Positions 11,391-23,545 are shown, counted from the first letter of the stretch. The stretch is 64,000 nucleotides of DNA from Tachypleus tridentatus (GCF_004210375.1 NC_134834.1:145795009-145859008), one strand, 5' to 3'. Notes: a model not told the origin generated them from the sequence alone. Numbers and translations: made by a program.

Positions 11391-12029
11391 CTTGAGTGAA
11401 GTCAATACAAACTACGCACAAACACACTGACTAGCCTAGATGTAAACCAAACTGCTGAGATACACACTATACCGATTAACCCGTATATTAATCGAAACTA
11501 AGAACACATTCACACAAAACTGACTGGATTGGATGTCAAACGAAACAGCAGCCACTGAAGTAACTGATCCAGATTAAAACTAAGCGTCTCTACTAAAACA
11601 ACATGATTGTCACTTTAAGGGATAATCCTTAAACATTTGTACAGTAACAGCCTGATAACAAAGTGCTAAATTAGCGCAGGTTAATGGTCTCAGGATTTAC
11701 TTGAATACTAGAGGTCGTAATATAGTACAAGTATTAGTATAACCAACGTTAAAGAAATTAAGTACAATGTAATATATGTGATTGAGCGATTTAGTACAAA
11801 CTAAATTATTACACATTGTAATAATTATACTAGTACTGACGAAAAGGATATTGTACACATGACGAAAATGGTTCAGTGTAGTCACTCATAACTAAAATTA
11901 AAGTACTGTAAACATGATGAACACGTAAAAAGTAGGAAACTATATGTGAAAATATTTTCTGTGAAATACACTTAGCGAAAGGGTGTTTTGGTACAAAATG
12001 TGTGACAGTACGTGGATTAATTTAAATTA

Positions 12030-12226
12030 GGCCCAGCATGCAAGGTGGTTACGGCGCTTTTAGCCGTGAGGGCATTATAAAGTGACAGTCAATTCCACTA
12101 TTCATTGGCAAAAGAGTAGCCCAAGAGTTTGCAGTGGATGATGGTGACTAGCTGCCTTACACTGTTAAATTAGGAACGGCTAGCGCAAATAGCCTTCGTG
12201 AAGCTCTGCCCGAAATTAAAACAAAC
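12030..12226 (+). repeat. SINE-A with internal deletion of head
   Basis: Begins GGCCCAGCATGCAAGGTGGT, then jumps to TTTAGCCGTGAGGGC, so the anticodon arm and B box are missing. Core and tail follow. Confidence 0.82.
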
Positions 12227-12430
12227 ATTAAAATTATTATTTATTCGTTAAGCGATTTCGTATCATCGTAAGATACACATTACAAAGGGGTGTGTAACAC
12301 GTTTCTTAACTTATAAGAAGTCAATTTAAGAAGGGGTGATATGAATCTTCTAAAAATATCACAGAAACAAGATATGTAATTTAAAATAAAAACGCAATCG
12401 CCAAGAAAAAGTAAACAAACAGGTTCAGTC

Positions 12431-12563
12431 AGGTTTGAGACATAGTGTTAACATTATTTCTTCGAGCTACAATTCCCTATCTCAAATATTATAACTTTTA
12501 AAGATGGCGTCAAATATGGATTTGTAGCTTGAGAAAATAATATTAACACTACGTCTCAAACCT
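12431..12563. repeat. Palindromic element with ~44-bp arms
   Basis: The left arm (AGGTTTGAGACATAGTGTTA and on) is the reverse complement of the right arm ending TAACACTACGTCTCAAACCT, with a ~40-bp loop. This looks like a small foldback element or the hairpin core of a MITE. I see no clear target duplication. Confidence 0.7.
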
Positions 12564-12880
12564 TTAGCTTGTTTTAAATTACCCATGTGGTTTCTTTGCT
12601 TTATTGAAGATCCCTATTTTCTCTTTTTAAATTAATATTTGATAATCTTGTTTCAATAGTTTTTAAAAGTACATCGTAGACATAAATCTGTACAATAACA
12701 ACACTGTCATATTTGAAACAGTTTGGTTTAATTAACTACATAGTTGATGTATGATTCTCTCTCGGGAAACAATGACAACCTTTGGATTGGCTTCATGCAG
12801 ATTGGATGGCTATGGCTACTGCTCCTGATATCATTGTCATAACGTTGTCATTGATACTGATTCTACATGTATATAATCAC

Positions 12881-13247
12881 TACCGTGTTTCTCCGATAAT
12901 AAGACCTACCCATAAAATAAGACCTAGTGTGATTTTTGGGGATAGTTTTAATATAAGCCCTACCCTTAAAATAAGCCCTAGTTAAGAGTGGCAGGAAGAG
13001 GAAAGAAATAAAAAAAAATAATTTATTAATTAGTTTAATAGTTAGTTAATAAGTTTGTTTAAGTATTAATCAGTAAGTTTAATAGTTTAATAATAGTTTA
13101 TTTTAAATGGTTAGTTTAATAGTTTTACTTTGTAACTTCATTTTTTTAATATATCAAAATAAGACATCCCCCGAAAATAAGCCCTAGTGTCATATTTTGG
13201 AGTGAAAATTAAGATAAGCCCTGTCTTATTTTCGGAAAAACACGGTA
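12881..13247. mobile_element. Non-autonomous TIR transposon, TA target site
   Basis: Terminal inverted repeats of about 24 bp (CCGTGTTTCTCCGATAATAA at the left, its complement at the right) are bounded by TA on both sides. The ends carry internally repeated AAATAAGCCCTAG motifs and there is no transposase frame. TA duplication fits the Tc1/mariner superfamily. The family name is not assigned. Confidence 0.75.
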
Positions 13248-13259
13248 TGTATCTATATA

Positions 13260-13680
13260 GTATCAGGTCCCTAACAGAATGTTTAAGGGAAGAAGGTTCT
13301 ATTTTGCGAGATCAAAAGCCAACACAACATGCGAAGTACAATCAGCATGCTAATGCTCTGGGGCTCTGGAGGCACGTGACTATTTGAAAACAAAAAATGT
13401 TAATATTCCATCAGAAGAATGTAGAATATGTATAAACCATTAAATGTCAAAAGCAGTTGTAACTATAGCTACACAAGCATTTTTGTACATCAGAAAAAGA
13501 TGGAGTTCAAGCGACCCTCCTGCGTACGCGCGAGTCTATATTTATACTTTGAAGCAAAATGGTGCATCTGTAAACAGTGGATTGTATGGAGTACTGAATT
13601 ATACTGGAATGATGCATGAACTGGATTTTGAACTGCGTGAGTTTCACATACGCATTGCACATGCAATACATGTTGGCTAG
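13260..13680 (+). other. Unresolved coding-like patch
   Basis: Three overlapping plus-strand frames are open here: 13187-13387, 13428-13619 and 13444-13680. The third ends near a possible donor (GAACTGC|GTGAGTTTC), and GC content is above the surroundings. No domain was recognised, and the overlap of frames means at most one can be coding. Confidence 0.2.
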
Positions 13681-14007
13681 TTTATGTACATATATATGCA
13701 GGCTTTTTAGTTTAAATTACATGGATGTTTCATATTGTATAAATGCATGCATATATATTCTATGCAAATATAAGACGATGCATCATAATATAATAACATA
13801 AGTATACAAATAAGTGTTTTTAATGTTTATTATTGTTGTTATATTTCCTTCTTCCTTCTTTCGTTGTCCATAATAAGACTGGTCACGGTTTTGATGCATC
13901 TAGTCACATGTCCTCTTAAACTAACCTTCTGCACATTCTACAGGTCTAAAACTTGTTAATTAACAATTATAAATTGATTATATTAACATACCTCCCCCCC
14001 TACAATT

Positions 14008-14113
14008 CTAATGAAGTTTGGGTCGTGCACTTCTACGACTCTCTTCTACAGTGACGACCCTAATGATGGAGTTTGGGTCATGCACCCTTTTCCACTGTGA
14101 CGACCCTAAACAT
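14008..14113. repeat. Two-copy direct repeat, ~52 bp
   Basis: AAGTTTGGGTCGTGCAC through GTGACGACCCTAA is repeated as GAGTTTGGGTCATGCAC through GTGACGACCCTAA. It is otherwise unassigned. Confidence 0.7.
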
Positions 14114-14989
14114 TGGTTGGCTATCTCTGCTGCATACTTTATCTGAAATTAAATGTTTTCTAAATAAATATATATGGCGACAAAAATTCGACTCCACTTT
14201 CGCCATTTCCTGCTTTCACGCTTCTTGCCACCCTTTATAGTCAGCTTCAAGGATGGATACTCTATCTGTAATACATATAAAACTAGCAATCAATTAGTGT
14301 TAGCTATAATATAACACTTTCCATCAATCACCACCGTAATTACCGATCTGATGCTCGAAACTAAGATTGGTGCTATTTTTTAAAGTACAGATTAAAAGGT
14401 TCTGTTGTAGGAGATAGCCTAGACATTTGTATAACATAACAAAATCGATCATACAGCGGTAAAAAACAAACAAACGAGAATCCTATCGGCACGTGGCGTC
14501 CAAAGGAGTAAGAACCTTATACATAAACATATGATACACACATTAATAGAGTTGTAATAGTAAGTTAATAATCGCTGTAGTACGCGTCATGCTTGCCATA
14601 TAAACATTCAGTTATATCCACGGCCTGCGCACAGCTATATACGTACGCACGTAGTAGATTATGAGGCTCCATAGAAAGCACAGACTACATTAAAATGATT
14701 GAGTGTCAGAGACAATATAGCCGTTGTAATTTGATAGATAGCCAAATAAACACTACTCTACAGAATTCGCAATAAAATATTTAGTAATATTATTCAAATT
14801 TTATTAGAATACTCACAGCCATTTTTGTTGTAAGCTGGCGGAACAATATTAAATAAGAATGAAGAACAAATAAGCGATCTATATTATGAACCACTTCCGT
14901 GGTTCGTAATAAATTTAATTAAAAATACCTCAGTAAACCTTTTGATTGATGAAGATTTATCGACTGAATCAAGAAATAATATTATGGCA

Positions 14990-15660
14990 ACGAACAGATA
15001 AACCTTAACCCTAGGTTGGAATCTGGTAATAAACAGATGAAGCTTAATTTCTTACTTGAAACTGTTAATGACCAGATAAAACTTAATACATGGTAATATC
15101 TGGTAATGAACAGCCAAATTGTAAACTATGCTCAAAATCTAGTAATGAGCAGCTTATCCCTTTCGCTACGAGCATCTTTTTCTATAAGTAACTAGTGATT
15201 GAGCTAGATTGTAATCAGGCCTTAACCATTATATGTTTATTAAGATGTTTTAACTAGTAATTAAGATTTAGCTAGTCATTATTAGATTGTAGACAGGGAT
15301 TAAATCTTAACTGGCCATTATCAAATTACATCCAGGAATTTTAGCTGGTCATCACCAGATTCCAATCAGAGGATAGGTTCAACTTAAATTGTTTATTACT
15401 AAATTATACTTAAGAGGCCAATTTTAGTCAGATGTTAACTTGTTAGTCATTACCAGATTATAGTCAGATGTTAACTTGTAGTTAGTCATTACCAGATTAA
15501 AGTCGTATGCTAACTTTTAGTTAGTCCTTACCAGATTATAGTCAGATGTTCACTTTTAGCTGGTCATTACCAGTTTATAGTCAGATGTTCACTTTTAGCT
15601 GGTCATTACCAGATTATAGTCAGATGTTCACTTTTAGGTGGTCATTACCAAATTATAGCC
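14990..15660. repeat. 39-bp minisatellite with orientation switch
   Basis: From about 15426, AGTCAGATGTT recurs at 39-bp steps (15462, 15501, 15540, 15579, 15618) together with GGTCATTACCAGATTATAG. Between about 14990 and 15180 the complementary motif CTGGTAATGAACAG recurs instead, so the older units lie in the opposite orientation. The middle part is heavily diverged. Confidence 0.75.
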
Positions 15661-16206
15661 GTGGGTTAGGTTTGATACACGTCATGACACAAAAGATATT
15701 TCTGACTGTTTAGTTTTTACATAGAACTGGTTGTCAGAGAATTTGCAAATACGTTAAGTTGCTTTTATATTAATAATAACAATTAAAATCATTTAGTATA
15801 TTGCCGATTTAACTAAATTAAGCTTATGAATGAGTTGTCTATTTTCTTTCGTTATTATGATCATTGCTTTTATCTTTTGTTTTAACTGTTACTAATACAT
15901 GGTATATATATTTCGTTTCTAGTTGTTTTGGTACAGAATAAACTCGTGAAAAGTTATAGCTGAGCGACGAGCTAGTCGATAGCAAATTAGAGGTTTCAGA
16001 ATATTGGTACAGTCGTAGATGAAACAATGAGAAGTTGATTATTACAGTAAGAAACTACTTGTTCTACTCAAACAAACTCAATGATTTTTTTCGAAGTTAA
16101 GCTACGATATTTGGAGTTTCCTTATGGTACTATTTGTCTGTCAACAACGAAATAAATACAGGGAAAAAACATGTAACACTTGTCATTACACAAAACGAAA
16201 TTTTTC

Positions 16207-16325
16207 AGTGAGGCAGGGGTGGCCTACTGGTCAGAATGCCAGAACTGTGAAACAGAGAATTAATGGTTTGTGAAAAAAAACAACACGCAGTACTCAGTTT
16301 TAGGATGCTGGTGCGATATGCAGGT
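16207..16325 (+). repeat. Possible additional tRNA-like SINE fragment
   Basis: GGGGTGGCCTACTGGTCAGA followed by AATGGTTTGTG has the spacing of A and B boxes but matches none of the main families. The B box is poor. Confidence 0.25.
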
Positions 16326-16331
16326 GGCAGT

Positions 16332-16450
16332 TGGTTTGAGTGTTTTTATTACCCATAAAGCTACACAATGATCTATGTGCGCTCTGTCCACAACGGTATC
16401 GAAACTCGATTTCTAGCGTTGTAAGTCCGCAGATATATCGCTGGGAAGCG
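16332..16450 (-). repeat. SINE-B with 9-bp target duplication
   Basis: The element is bounded by GGTGGCAGT at 16323-16331 and 16451-16459. The head and tail carry several substitutions (tail GAGTGTTTTTATTACCC). Confidence 0.8.
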
Positions 16451-16642
16451 GGTGGCAGTCAAGTTTCACTCTTCGATCATAAAGTAAACTCTATATAACA
16501 ACAGTTTCCTCTGTGATGCAGTAAAAGTCATGCTGTTACAAACATCCAAAACTTGAAATTGGATGTTATTTGATTTATAAGAAAACTAAATAGATCTGTT
16601 ATTTAAAACGAATACCTTGTATCGGACTCTCTTTGTGCCCCA

Positions 16643-16767
16643 GCCTCCTAGTAGCACAGCGGTAAGTCCGCGAACTTATAACGCTAGAAACCAACAGGTT
16701 TTGATACTCATGGTGGGTAGAGCACAGACAATCCATTGTGTAGCTTTGAGCTAATCTACAAACAAAG
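16643..16767 (+). repeat. SINE-B, full length
   Basis: Head CCTCCTAGTAGCACAGCGG, altered B box GGTTTTGATACTC and tail TGTGTAGCTTTGAGCTAATC followed by CAAAC repeats. Confidence 0.85.
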
Positions 16768-16848
16768 AATGTGAGCTCTTCTGGGTTTTCACTGTGTATG
16801 GGATGAAAGGAAGTTAAAACAATAAAACTAATAGGCATTCGAGGCTGG

Positions 16849-17097
16849 GGGGCTACACGAAGGCTATCTGCGCTAGCCGTCTCTACTTTAACAGTGTAAT
16901 ACTACAGGGAAAGCAAATAGTTATCACCACCAACTACCAACTCCTGAGGTACTCTTTTACCAACGAATAGTGGGATTGACCATCACATTATAACGCTCCC
17001 ACGGCTGAAAGAGCGAGCGTGTATGGTGTGACGGGGATTCGAATCCGCGACCCTCAGATTGCAACTCGAGTGCCCTAACCACCTGGCCATGCCGGAC
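16849..17097 (-). repeat. SINE-A, 3' end missing
   Basis: The terminal GAAATTC-type tail is lost and the element starts at GGGCTACACGAAGG. Head and B box complement are intact. Confidence 0.87.
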
Positions 17098-17593
17098 AAC
17101 TTTATATCAACTCGCCGTGTATTGTGTACAACAAATGGGGAGGCTCTTCCCCCTGGGGAGAACAAATTTGGAGGATGCTGTAAAAAATTTCATCCATTGT
17201 ATTTGTTGGTATTCTAACATAACTTACTATCCTAGATTTCGGTTATTATTCTGTACTTTGGTAAACAGTATTTATCGCTGTGGCAAAGTGCTGAGAAAAT
17301 AAATTGCCAATTAGAATTCGAGAAACATAAAAATATTAGGATAAAATTAAGAAATGTTCGCTAGTTAAATTGAAATAAGCTAATAATTAGTTTGTTTATT
17401 AAATTCGAAAATCAAAACTGACATCACTCACGTTGTTAGATTTTATTTTCCATATAAAGAGCAAAGGTATACATATATGTTACTAGGTCCGATAATGTGA
17501 CAGCCTAGTTGAGTAATTAATGACTGCTTCCTATCAAACGTGCCACTAGAACCGTTGCGGTTAGCTTATATAATACGGTTATGAAACTGGATT

Positions 17594-17725
17594 TGCCACC
17601 TAGTGGCACAGTGGTATGTCTACGGAATTACACTACTAACAACCGGGTTTCGATACCCTGATGGGCAGAGTACAGATAACCCATTGTGTAACTTTGTGCT
17701 TAATTCTAAACAAACAAACAAAAAC
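17594..17725 (+). repeat. SINE-B, full length
   Basis: CCACCTAGTGGCACAGTGG, B box GGGTTTCGATACCC and tail with (CAAA)n. GGATTT-type direct repeats flank both ends. Confidence 0.88.
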
Positions 17726-18049
17726 CGGATTTAGAACTTTAATAATGTGAATATTTATCCAGGAAGAATCATACGTACTATTAATTATCATTATTATAAC
17801 TTTATTTTATTTCTTCTTCCCCATTGCGTGTTTTTGCGGAGTGATACATGTTTACTTATCACTTTTGTATATTTCTTTTTCTTCATTTAATGTTTGTGCG
17901 TAGAGATACTAGTACGCGGAAAAGTAGTTAGGAACCGCTGAATTAGCACATCTGCATACAAACACTTTCACATCTGATGATTCATAATTATGAGAATCCA
18001 GTTTGTTTGTCTTTGATTTTTTTGTATGATATTTGTTTCGATTAGTTTG

Positions 18050-18122
18050 GTTGTTATTAAGCTGTACAACTGGCTACCTGTGTTCTGCCAACTATAGGGA
18101 TTCCAACCTGCGACCCCCTAAT
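18050..18122 (-). repeat. SINE-B fragment
   Basis: Tail and middle (ACAACTGGCTACCTGTGTTC) are visible in reverse. The head is replaced by the adjoining family A dimer. Confidence 0.6.
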
Positions 18123-18131
18123 TTTTGGATC

Positions 18132-18521
18132 AGCCCGGCACGGACAGGTGGTTAGAGCGCTTGAATTGCAATCTGAGGGTCGTGGGTTTGAATTCCCGTA
18201 CCACCAACCATGCTCGCCCTTTCAGCCGTGGGGACATTATAATGATACGGTCAATCCCACTATTTGTTGGTAAAAGAGTAGCCCAAGAGTTGGCGGTGGG
18301 TGGTGCTGACTAGTTGCCTTCCCTCAAGTCTTACATTGCTAAATTAATGACGGCTAGCGCAGATAGCTCTCGTGTAGCTTTGCTCGGAATTCAAACCAAA
18401 CCGACTATTCGTTGGTAAAAGAGTAGCTCAAGAGTTGGCGGTGGGTGGTGATGACTAGTCTTTCATTGCCAAATTGGGGACTGCTAACGCAGTTACCCCT
18501 CGTTTAGCTTTGCCAAACCAA
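18132..18521 (+). repeat. SINE-A dimer
   Basis: A full family A element (18132 to about 18402) is followed without spacer by a second partial copy that starts at GACTATTCGTTGGTAAAAG and runs to a second tail (CGTTTAGCTTTGCCAAACC). The second copy lacks the head and the GCTGCCTTCC segment. A minus-strand dimer near 24.4 kb has the same type of junction. Confidence 0.88.
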
Positions 18522-18840
18522 ATTAATTTGGGGAAATCTGAGAGGATAGAAGTCTGCTAATAATTGATTCCCCTCTTAGAATTAAGGGTTTTAAAAGATG
18601 CACATTTAATGGTGCATTCATCAATTAACAAGTGTTATTAATTTCTGTAAAAAAAGACAATAACAAAAATGTACTTACCACCACTGCTAGTCTTATTGTA
18701 TAAGATGGAATCCGGGAATCACAAAGATAAAGTTCTCAGTTCAGTTTGCAAGGTCCTTAAAGTATATCTAATTATCAGTATATATGTATGTTTACTTTAA
18801 TGGTTGTTCATTTGCTTAAAGGACACTGTTGTGTGCGCAG

Positions 18841-19209
18841 TCTCAGTGGCCCATGTTTTGTGATCTTCAATACTTGAGTGCTCCCTACATCGTTTCTCGG
18901 TAAATAAATGATTATAGCAGATAGATACAGACAAACTATTGCATGTGAAGAATGTTTCGAAGCATGTGACCATTACTTCAATAAGATAACGTAGTTCATA
19001 TTTTTCAACTGGAAAATTCTTTGATCAAGGACTTTATTTTTATTCTTTTGTTACAGAGATTAGACATGGAAAGAAATATCTGCAAGTTATTTCCGATAAG
19101 TGATGTACTTTATCGCATTCGTACTACTGGAAACATAGCAAAGTTTTACTTGCTACTTGTTATCCAGTGTGGTATTAAATATAACAGTATATACTTGCAA
19201 GTTTACTAG
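18841..19209 (+). other. Possible two-exon segment (weak)
   Basis: Exon-like piece 1 (18841-18899) lies between GTGCGCAG and TCTCG|GTAAAT and is open in one frame (SQWPMFCDLQYLS...). Piece 2 follows a pyrimidine-rich acceptor (CTTTTGTTACAGAG) at 19058 and is open to a stop at 19207-19209. They join in frame only if the second AG of the acceptor is used. No family was recognised. Confidence 0.18.
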
Positions 19210-20163
19210 CTTTGGCTATGTTTTCTCTTAATCTTTTAAAATTAGTTAAAATCACGTAGAGTTGTCACCTGACTGATTTATAAACCAATCGCCTTTAAAG
19301 TTTATTTTTTATGACATTTCTATACGGGGTATTTGCCTCAGCAAGACCTTATATTTTTTTTAGCCAAACTATATTATCATAGTCCTCTTTGATTCTTATT
19401 CAAACATTAACACGATTTCTAGCTCTGTTTCTTCAGTTTACCTTTAACGTGTAGTATTTTTAAAAGATGTTAAACCTGTCTAAAGTTCAGAACAGAGTAG
19501 TACCAGAAGAAACTCGATCTTATGGTGGTGGCTGTGTGTATGGGATATTTTATAAAGCAACTAGCAAGTGATATCCACAAAAAGGGGTGAAGAGAAACAG
19601 TAGTTTCTGGCCGCCCCTGGTTATTTTAATAATTTTAATAATAAGTTAACCTAAATACCTATCCAGTATCAATCAATATCCACAAAAAGTCCAGTGCAAG
19701 CGGCGTGTTAGACTGAAATGTAGTTCACCTCATGAAACTGGTCAGAAAACCTGTCCAATTTAGATTGCAAATATTCCAGTTCAATGTTTCCCAAAGTGAG
19801 AGGCGTGCCCCCACCCCGAAGGCCGTGAAACGTCTTTCTAAGGAGGTTATCAAAAATTGGCCGAAAACAAAGTTGCTGAATTAATTTTAATTCTAAATAC
19901 ATGATAAGCCGATACAAATTACGCTGAATTAATTAAATTACAAGATTGTTTCATATTTTAAAACGAAATAAGATAACCTTACATAAAATTAACTGTGTAT
20001 TTAATTGCTCATCAATCTACAAATTTAACCCAAACATGACAAGTTGCTAATTTTCTAGTTATAACAGAAAGAAATTTATAACAAAAAATACACATTAAAT
20101 TAAATGCTTTCAATTGATCAGAAAAAGAGCTTCATAGATATTACTAAAGTTCATTAGTAACCA
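19210..20163. other. Unassigned interval
   Basis: No family repeat recognised. A minus-strand frame at 19708-19917 contains the phrase RGGGTPLTLGNIELEYLQ and could be a transposon relic or coding fragment, but I cannot place it. Confidence 0.3.
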
Positions 20164-20440
20164 GGCCTGACACGGCCAGGTGGTTAAGGCACTCGACTCT
20201 TAATCTCAGGGTCTCGGGTTCGAATCCCCGTCACATCAAACATGCTCGCCCTTTCAGCCCTAAGGACGTTATAATGTGACGGTCAATCCCACTATTCGTT
20301 GCTAAAAGGGTAGTCCAAGAGTTGGCGGTGGGTGGTGATGACCAGCTGCCTTCCCTCTAGTCTTACACTGCTAAATTAGGGACCGCTAGCACAGATAGCT
20401 CTCGAGTAGCTTTGTGCGAAATTCCAAAACAAACAAACAA
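20164..20440 (+). repeat. SINE-A, full length, well preserved
   Basis: Intact A box region (GGCCAGGTGGTTAAGGC), B box (CGGGTTCGAATCCCCG), core and tail ending in AAACAAACAAACAA. The anticodon loop here reads CTCTTAA. Confidence 0.93.
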
Positions 20441-21609
20441 TTGTTCTCAATATCACCATGTTGCTCTGTAGAGTATAACGAACTGCTCTTGGTTGTTCTG
20501 GAGTTACGACCAGATTTTTGTTATTTATTAAAGTCGCAACGCTTTAGTCTTGAGGTTTTGAAACGAACAACAAACACAGCAGATATCATGAATAAAGCGT
20601 TACGGCTTCAATGAAAAAACATTATGTCGCCTGGAAAGTTAAAACAGTTTTTATTGTGACCATTGACTTACAGTTATCTCAAATTAACTGAAATTAATCT
20701 TCTAGTTCTTTTCTTTGGCAAAGAATAAACCTATCTTATCTAGAAATGATGTTATATTTGACTTAATCTTTAACCACAGATTTAAGACATCATGACAACA
20801 GCTGTTTATCTACTTCCAGATTATAGGAGCAGTTGTTGGTTTCGAATTCCATGAAAGTAAATGTTTGTCTTCCATCTCTTTCTTGAGTGCGAATCAAATT
20901 TCAAAGGTTCTTCTGCTAATCTAAAGCAAACTTTGAGTGCTGATAAGATGGGAGCACCATATCAATATGAGATCAAAAGTTAAGGTCTTTGGGAGGACGT
21001 TATTTCAAAAATATCCCACTCTTTTAAGAAACTATGTCTGTGTACAGGGTTTAAAAACCTAATGAGTAGATTAGATCTTTGCCATAAGATGTCACTAGCT
21101 GACAAGTCAAGAGCCGTTCGCTACCAAGGAAAACTACTCTAGATGTATTTGCTAACTAAAACTTCAACTGCTAGCAAACTAATATTTCCGAACCTGTTTT
21201 CTTTGGCGTAATCTCTTTCCAATTTATTTCATAATGTTTACTGTAGATACGATTATAGATTATGGATAACTTTTTAAAAATTATTTCTTTGTGAATATTT
21301 TTAACGAAATTTTGTTTATTCAAGTTATGTGAGTTTACTAAGAGATGTTTATCCTCATAAAATACCTTCCTGCACATAAGACATATTCGTTTAATTATGT
21401 TTACAAAAAACGGTGTCTGTCGTTAAAACAAAGGCGTTATATCGTAGAGGACATTTAACATTTAGCTGTCTTTAACTAAAAATGTCGGTCACCGGAACAG
21501 AGTTATTTATGGCACGTGAGGCATATTACGTTTAATCAATGATATCTGATAACACAAGAAATACATTATTGGTGAAACTTTGTAGAATGGACGGCAACTG
21601 CCTGTTGTG

Positions 21610-21690
21610 GAGACACAAGTGTAGAGGACGACGTTTCAAAAGTCTTCCGCCTCTCGAATTCGAATTTCGAAGACGTTTCATCATAAATAC
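21610..21690 (-). repeat. Penelope-like motif relic
   Basis: On the minus strand, GAAACGTCGTCCTCTACAC is the counterpart of GAAACGTTGTTCTCTGC in the hairpin element near 23.6 kb. It is preceded by a GC-rich stem-like segment (GGCGGAAGAC). The conserved CTGAAGA core is not visible here. Confidence 0.35.
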
Positions 21691-22330
21691 TCTGCCTAAA
21701 CAATCTATCAAAAAAATTATTGGTACAGACGACTATTTAAAGCTTAGTTATATATATTAAACAGTATTTGTCGTCAGAACAAAATCATTTACCACAGAGA
21801 TGAATACAACGCTTAGATATATCCATTAAACGCCAGGTAGTGAGGATTTATTGCACATACGTTACCCGTCACAACTACAATAATAATATCAGCAGAGATA
21901 ACATCTTAGGCTTAGCCATGTGTTATAAGAGGTTTTTGTCGAAAGAACTAATGGACGTACAGCAAAGAAAAGGTTCGAGTTTATCTATAACTTGTAAAAA
22001 TGTCTGATGTTGGAAGAAAGGGATTTACTTAGTAAAAGATGTCTTACGTTTTATACGTCTACTGATAGCTGTTTGTTATGAGCACAAACATATTTGTTGC
22101 ACGGAAGAGTTTGTACGTTACGCTAAGTGTAAAGAAAACTCTACACAAACTTCTAATGTTGGACTTGAATTACGTCTATGGTGATAACAATGTTTCAGCA
22201 CCCAGAAATATACGCCTGTTGAAACGACACCTGACGTGAGAACAAAATGATTTCAAACTGTTTATTTTATATTACCTCGAATATCTGATAACCATATCAA
22301 CGTGGGAAATCCGATTTTGTTGGGAACATT

Positions 22331-22507
22331 TTGTTTTATTTTCAGAGAGTTATGCAAAACTCTGAAGGTCTAGCTGTGTTAGTCGTCTCTAATTTATGAA
22401 CTCGTAGGCTAGAGAGAAGGCAGATAATAAACAATACCTACCGCCAACTTTTGGGATTTTCTTACCTCTTCGAATTGTGGAATTAGATTTGCACCCATAT
22501 AACTCAT
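22331..22507 (-). repeat. SINE-A, highly degenerate
   Basis: CTAGAGAGAAGGCAGATAAT and CTACCGCCAACTTTTGGG mark the core in reverse order. The head and most of the tail are unrecognisable. Confidence 0.6.
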
Positions 22508-22913
22508 CATTTTTTTTTTTCTTTTGGGCAATAACTGGACGCATGCTAATCACTGGGACACGCTTGAAATCCCTTTATGTGCTTCATCAAGTTATTTTAC
22601 TGGTATCAGAAGAAAGGTATTGAAATACCAATAATATTGGTAATTCTTGTCTTGTAAATTAAGCAGACCATCTACAACCCGTACATGTCACAAGAAAGTC
22701 TTAACTAATTTTCACGAGTCATTAAATGTAGAGGTTATTTTTTGTTTGTTTTACTACTTAGCTATAGATTCAGTGTTTCTAATCTTTTCGTCACATCAAA
22801 CTCATCGCAAACGTAAAATAAGTGTATATTCCAGACTTGCATTAGAAACCTTTAGAGACGTTTTCAGTACACTGGTTCCATCGATCGAGTTTTAACTATT
22901 TCTTAAGGCTCTC

Positions 22914-22935
22914 GTATATATATATATATATATAA
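22914..22935. repeat. (TA)n microsatellite
   Basis: Uninterrupted run of about eleven TA units. Confidence 0.95.
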
Positions 22936-23339
22936 TGTGTTAACATACTTTTTGAGACTCCTCCAACTTTCTTTTCCAGTGGTAAAAAGTTTCTTAAATC
23001 ACATGGGATTAAACTGTCTGTTCGCCCCTCTATTATGATATTTTCTTTTTATCTGCCCGTGGAAAAGAACAACAAGAGATACATAACCGTTATCTCTCTT
23101 GATGCTAGTGAACATCGATATAGAAGTATATATTCCGTTTATTTATTTATTTACAGTTTTTGTTAAATCCGTTCCTTGTGATTTGGTTGTCTCGCTTTCT
23201 TGTCTAACTATGAACGAGTTGAAAATATATTGAATTTTGGCATTAAACCTTAATATATTTTCACATCTTCTTGAGTTAGACAAATTCAGTTTTAAAAGCT
23301 TGTCGACTCTTAAACAAATCACGGTAAGTGACTGTTTTG

Positions 23340-23545
23340 GGTATTTGCGCGGAGTTGTTATATAAGCACTGTCTCTATAGCAGTCCCTTGTTTGGAATTG
23401 ATTAATTAGAGGAACTGGCAGCTAGTCAACAGTACCAACCGCCAACTCTCCTACTTAAATAGTGAGATTGTAACTAATTTTTATAACATACCACGTCCCA
23501 AGGAGCGTCCCGCGATTTTGCAGTGACGAAATTCAAATTAAAATC
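23340..23545 (-). repeat. SINE-A, highly degenerate
   Basis: GAGGAACTGGCAGCTAGTCA and ACCGCCAACTCTCCTAC are the core in reverse. It lies directly beside the hairpin element that follows. Confidence 0.5.

Noticed and set aside
14800..14830. Minus-strand ATGGCT followed by a GTGAGT donor as a first exon
   Set aside because: Only two codons precede the donor and nothing else supports a gene there.
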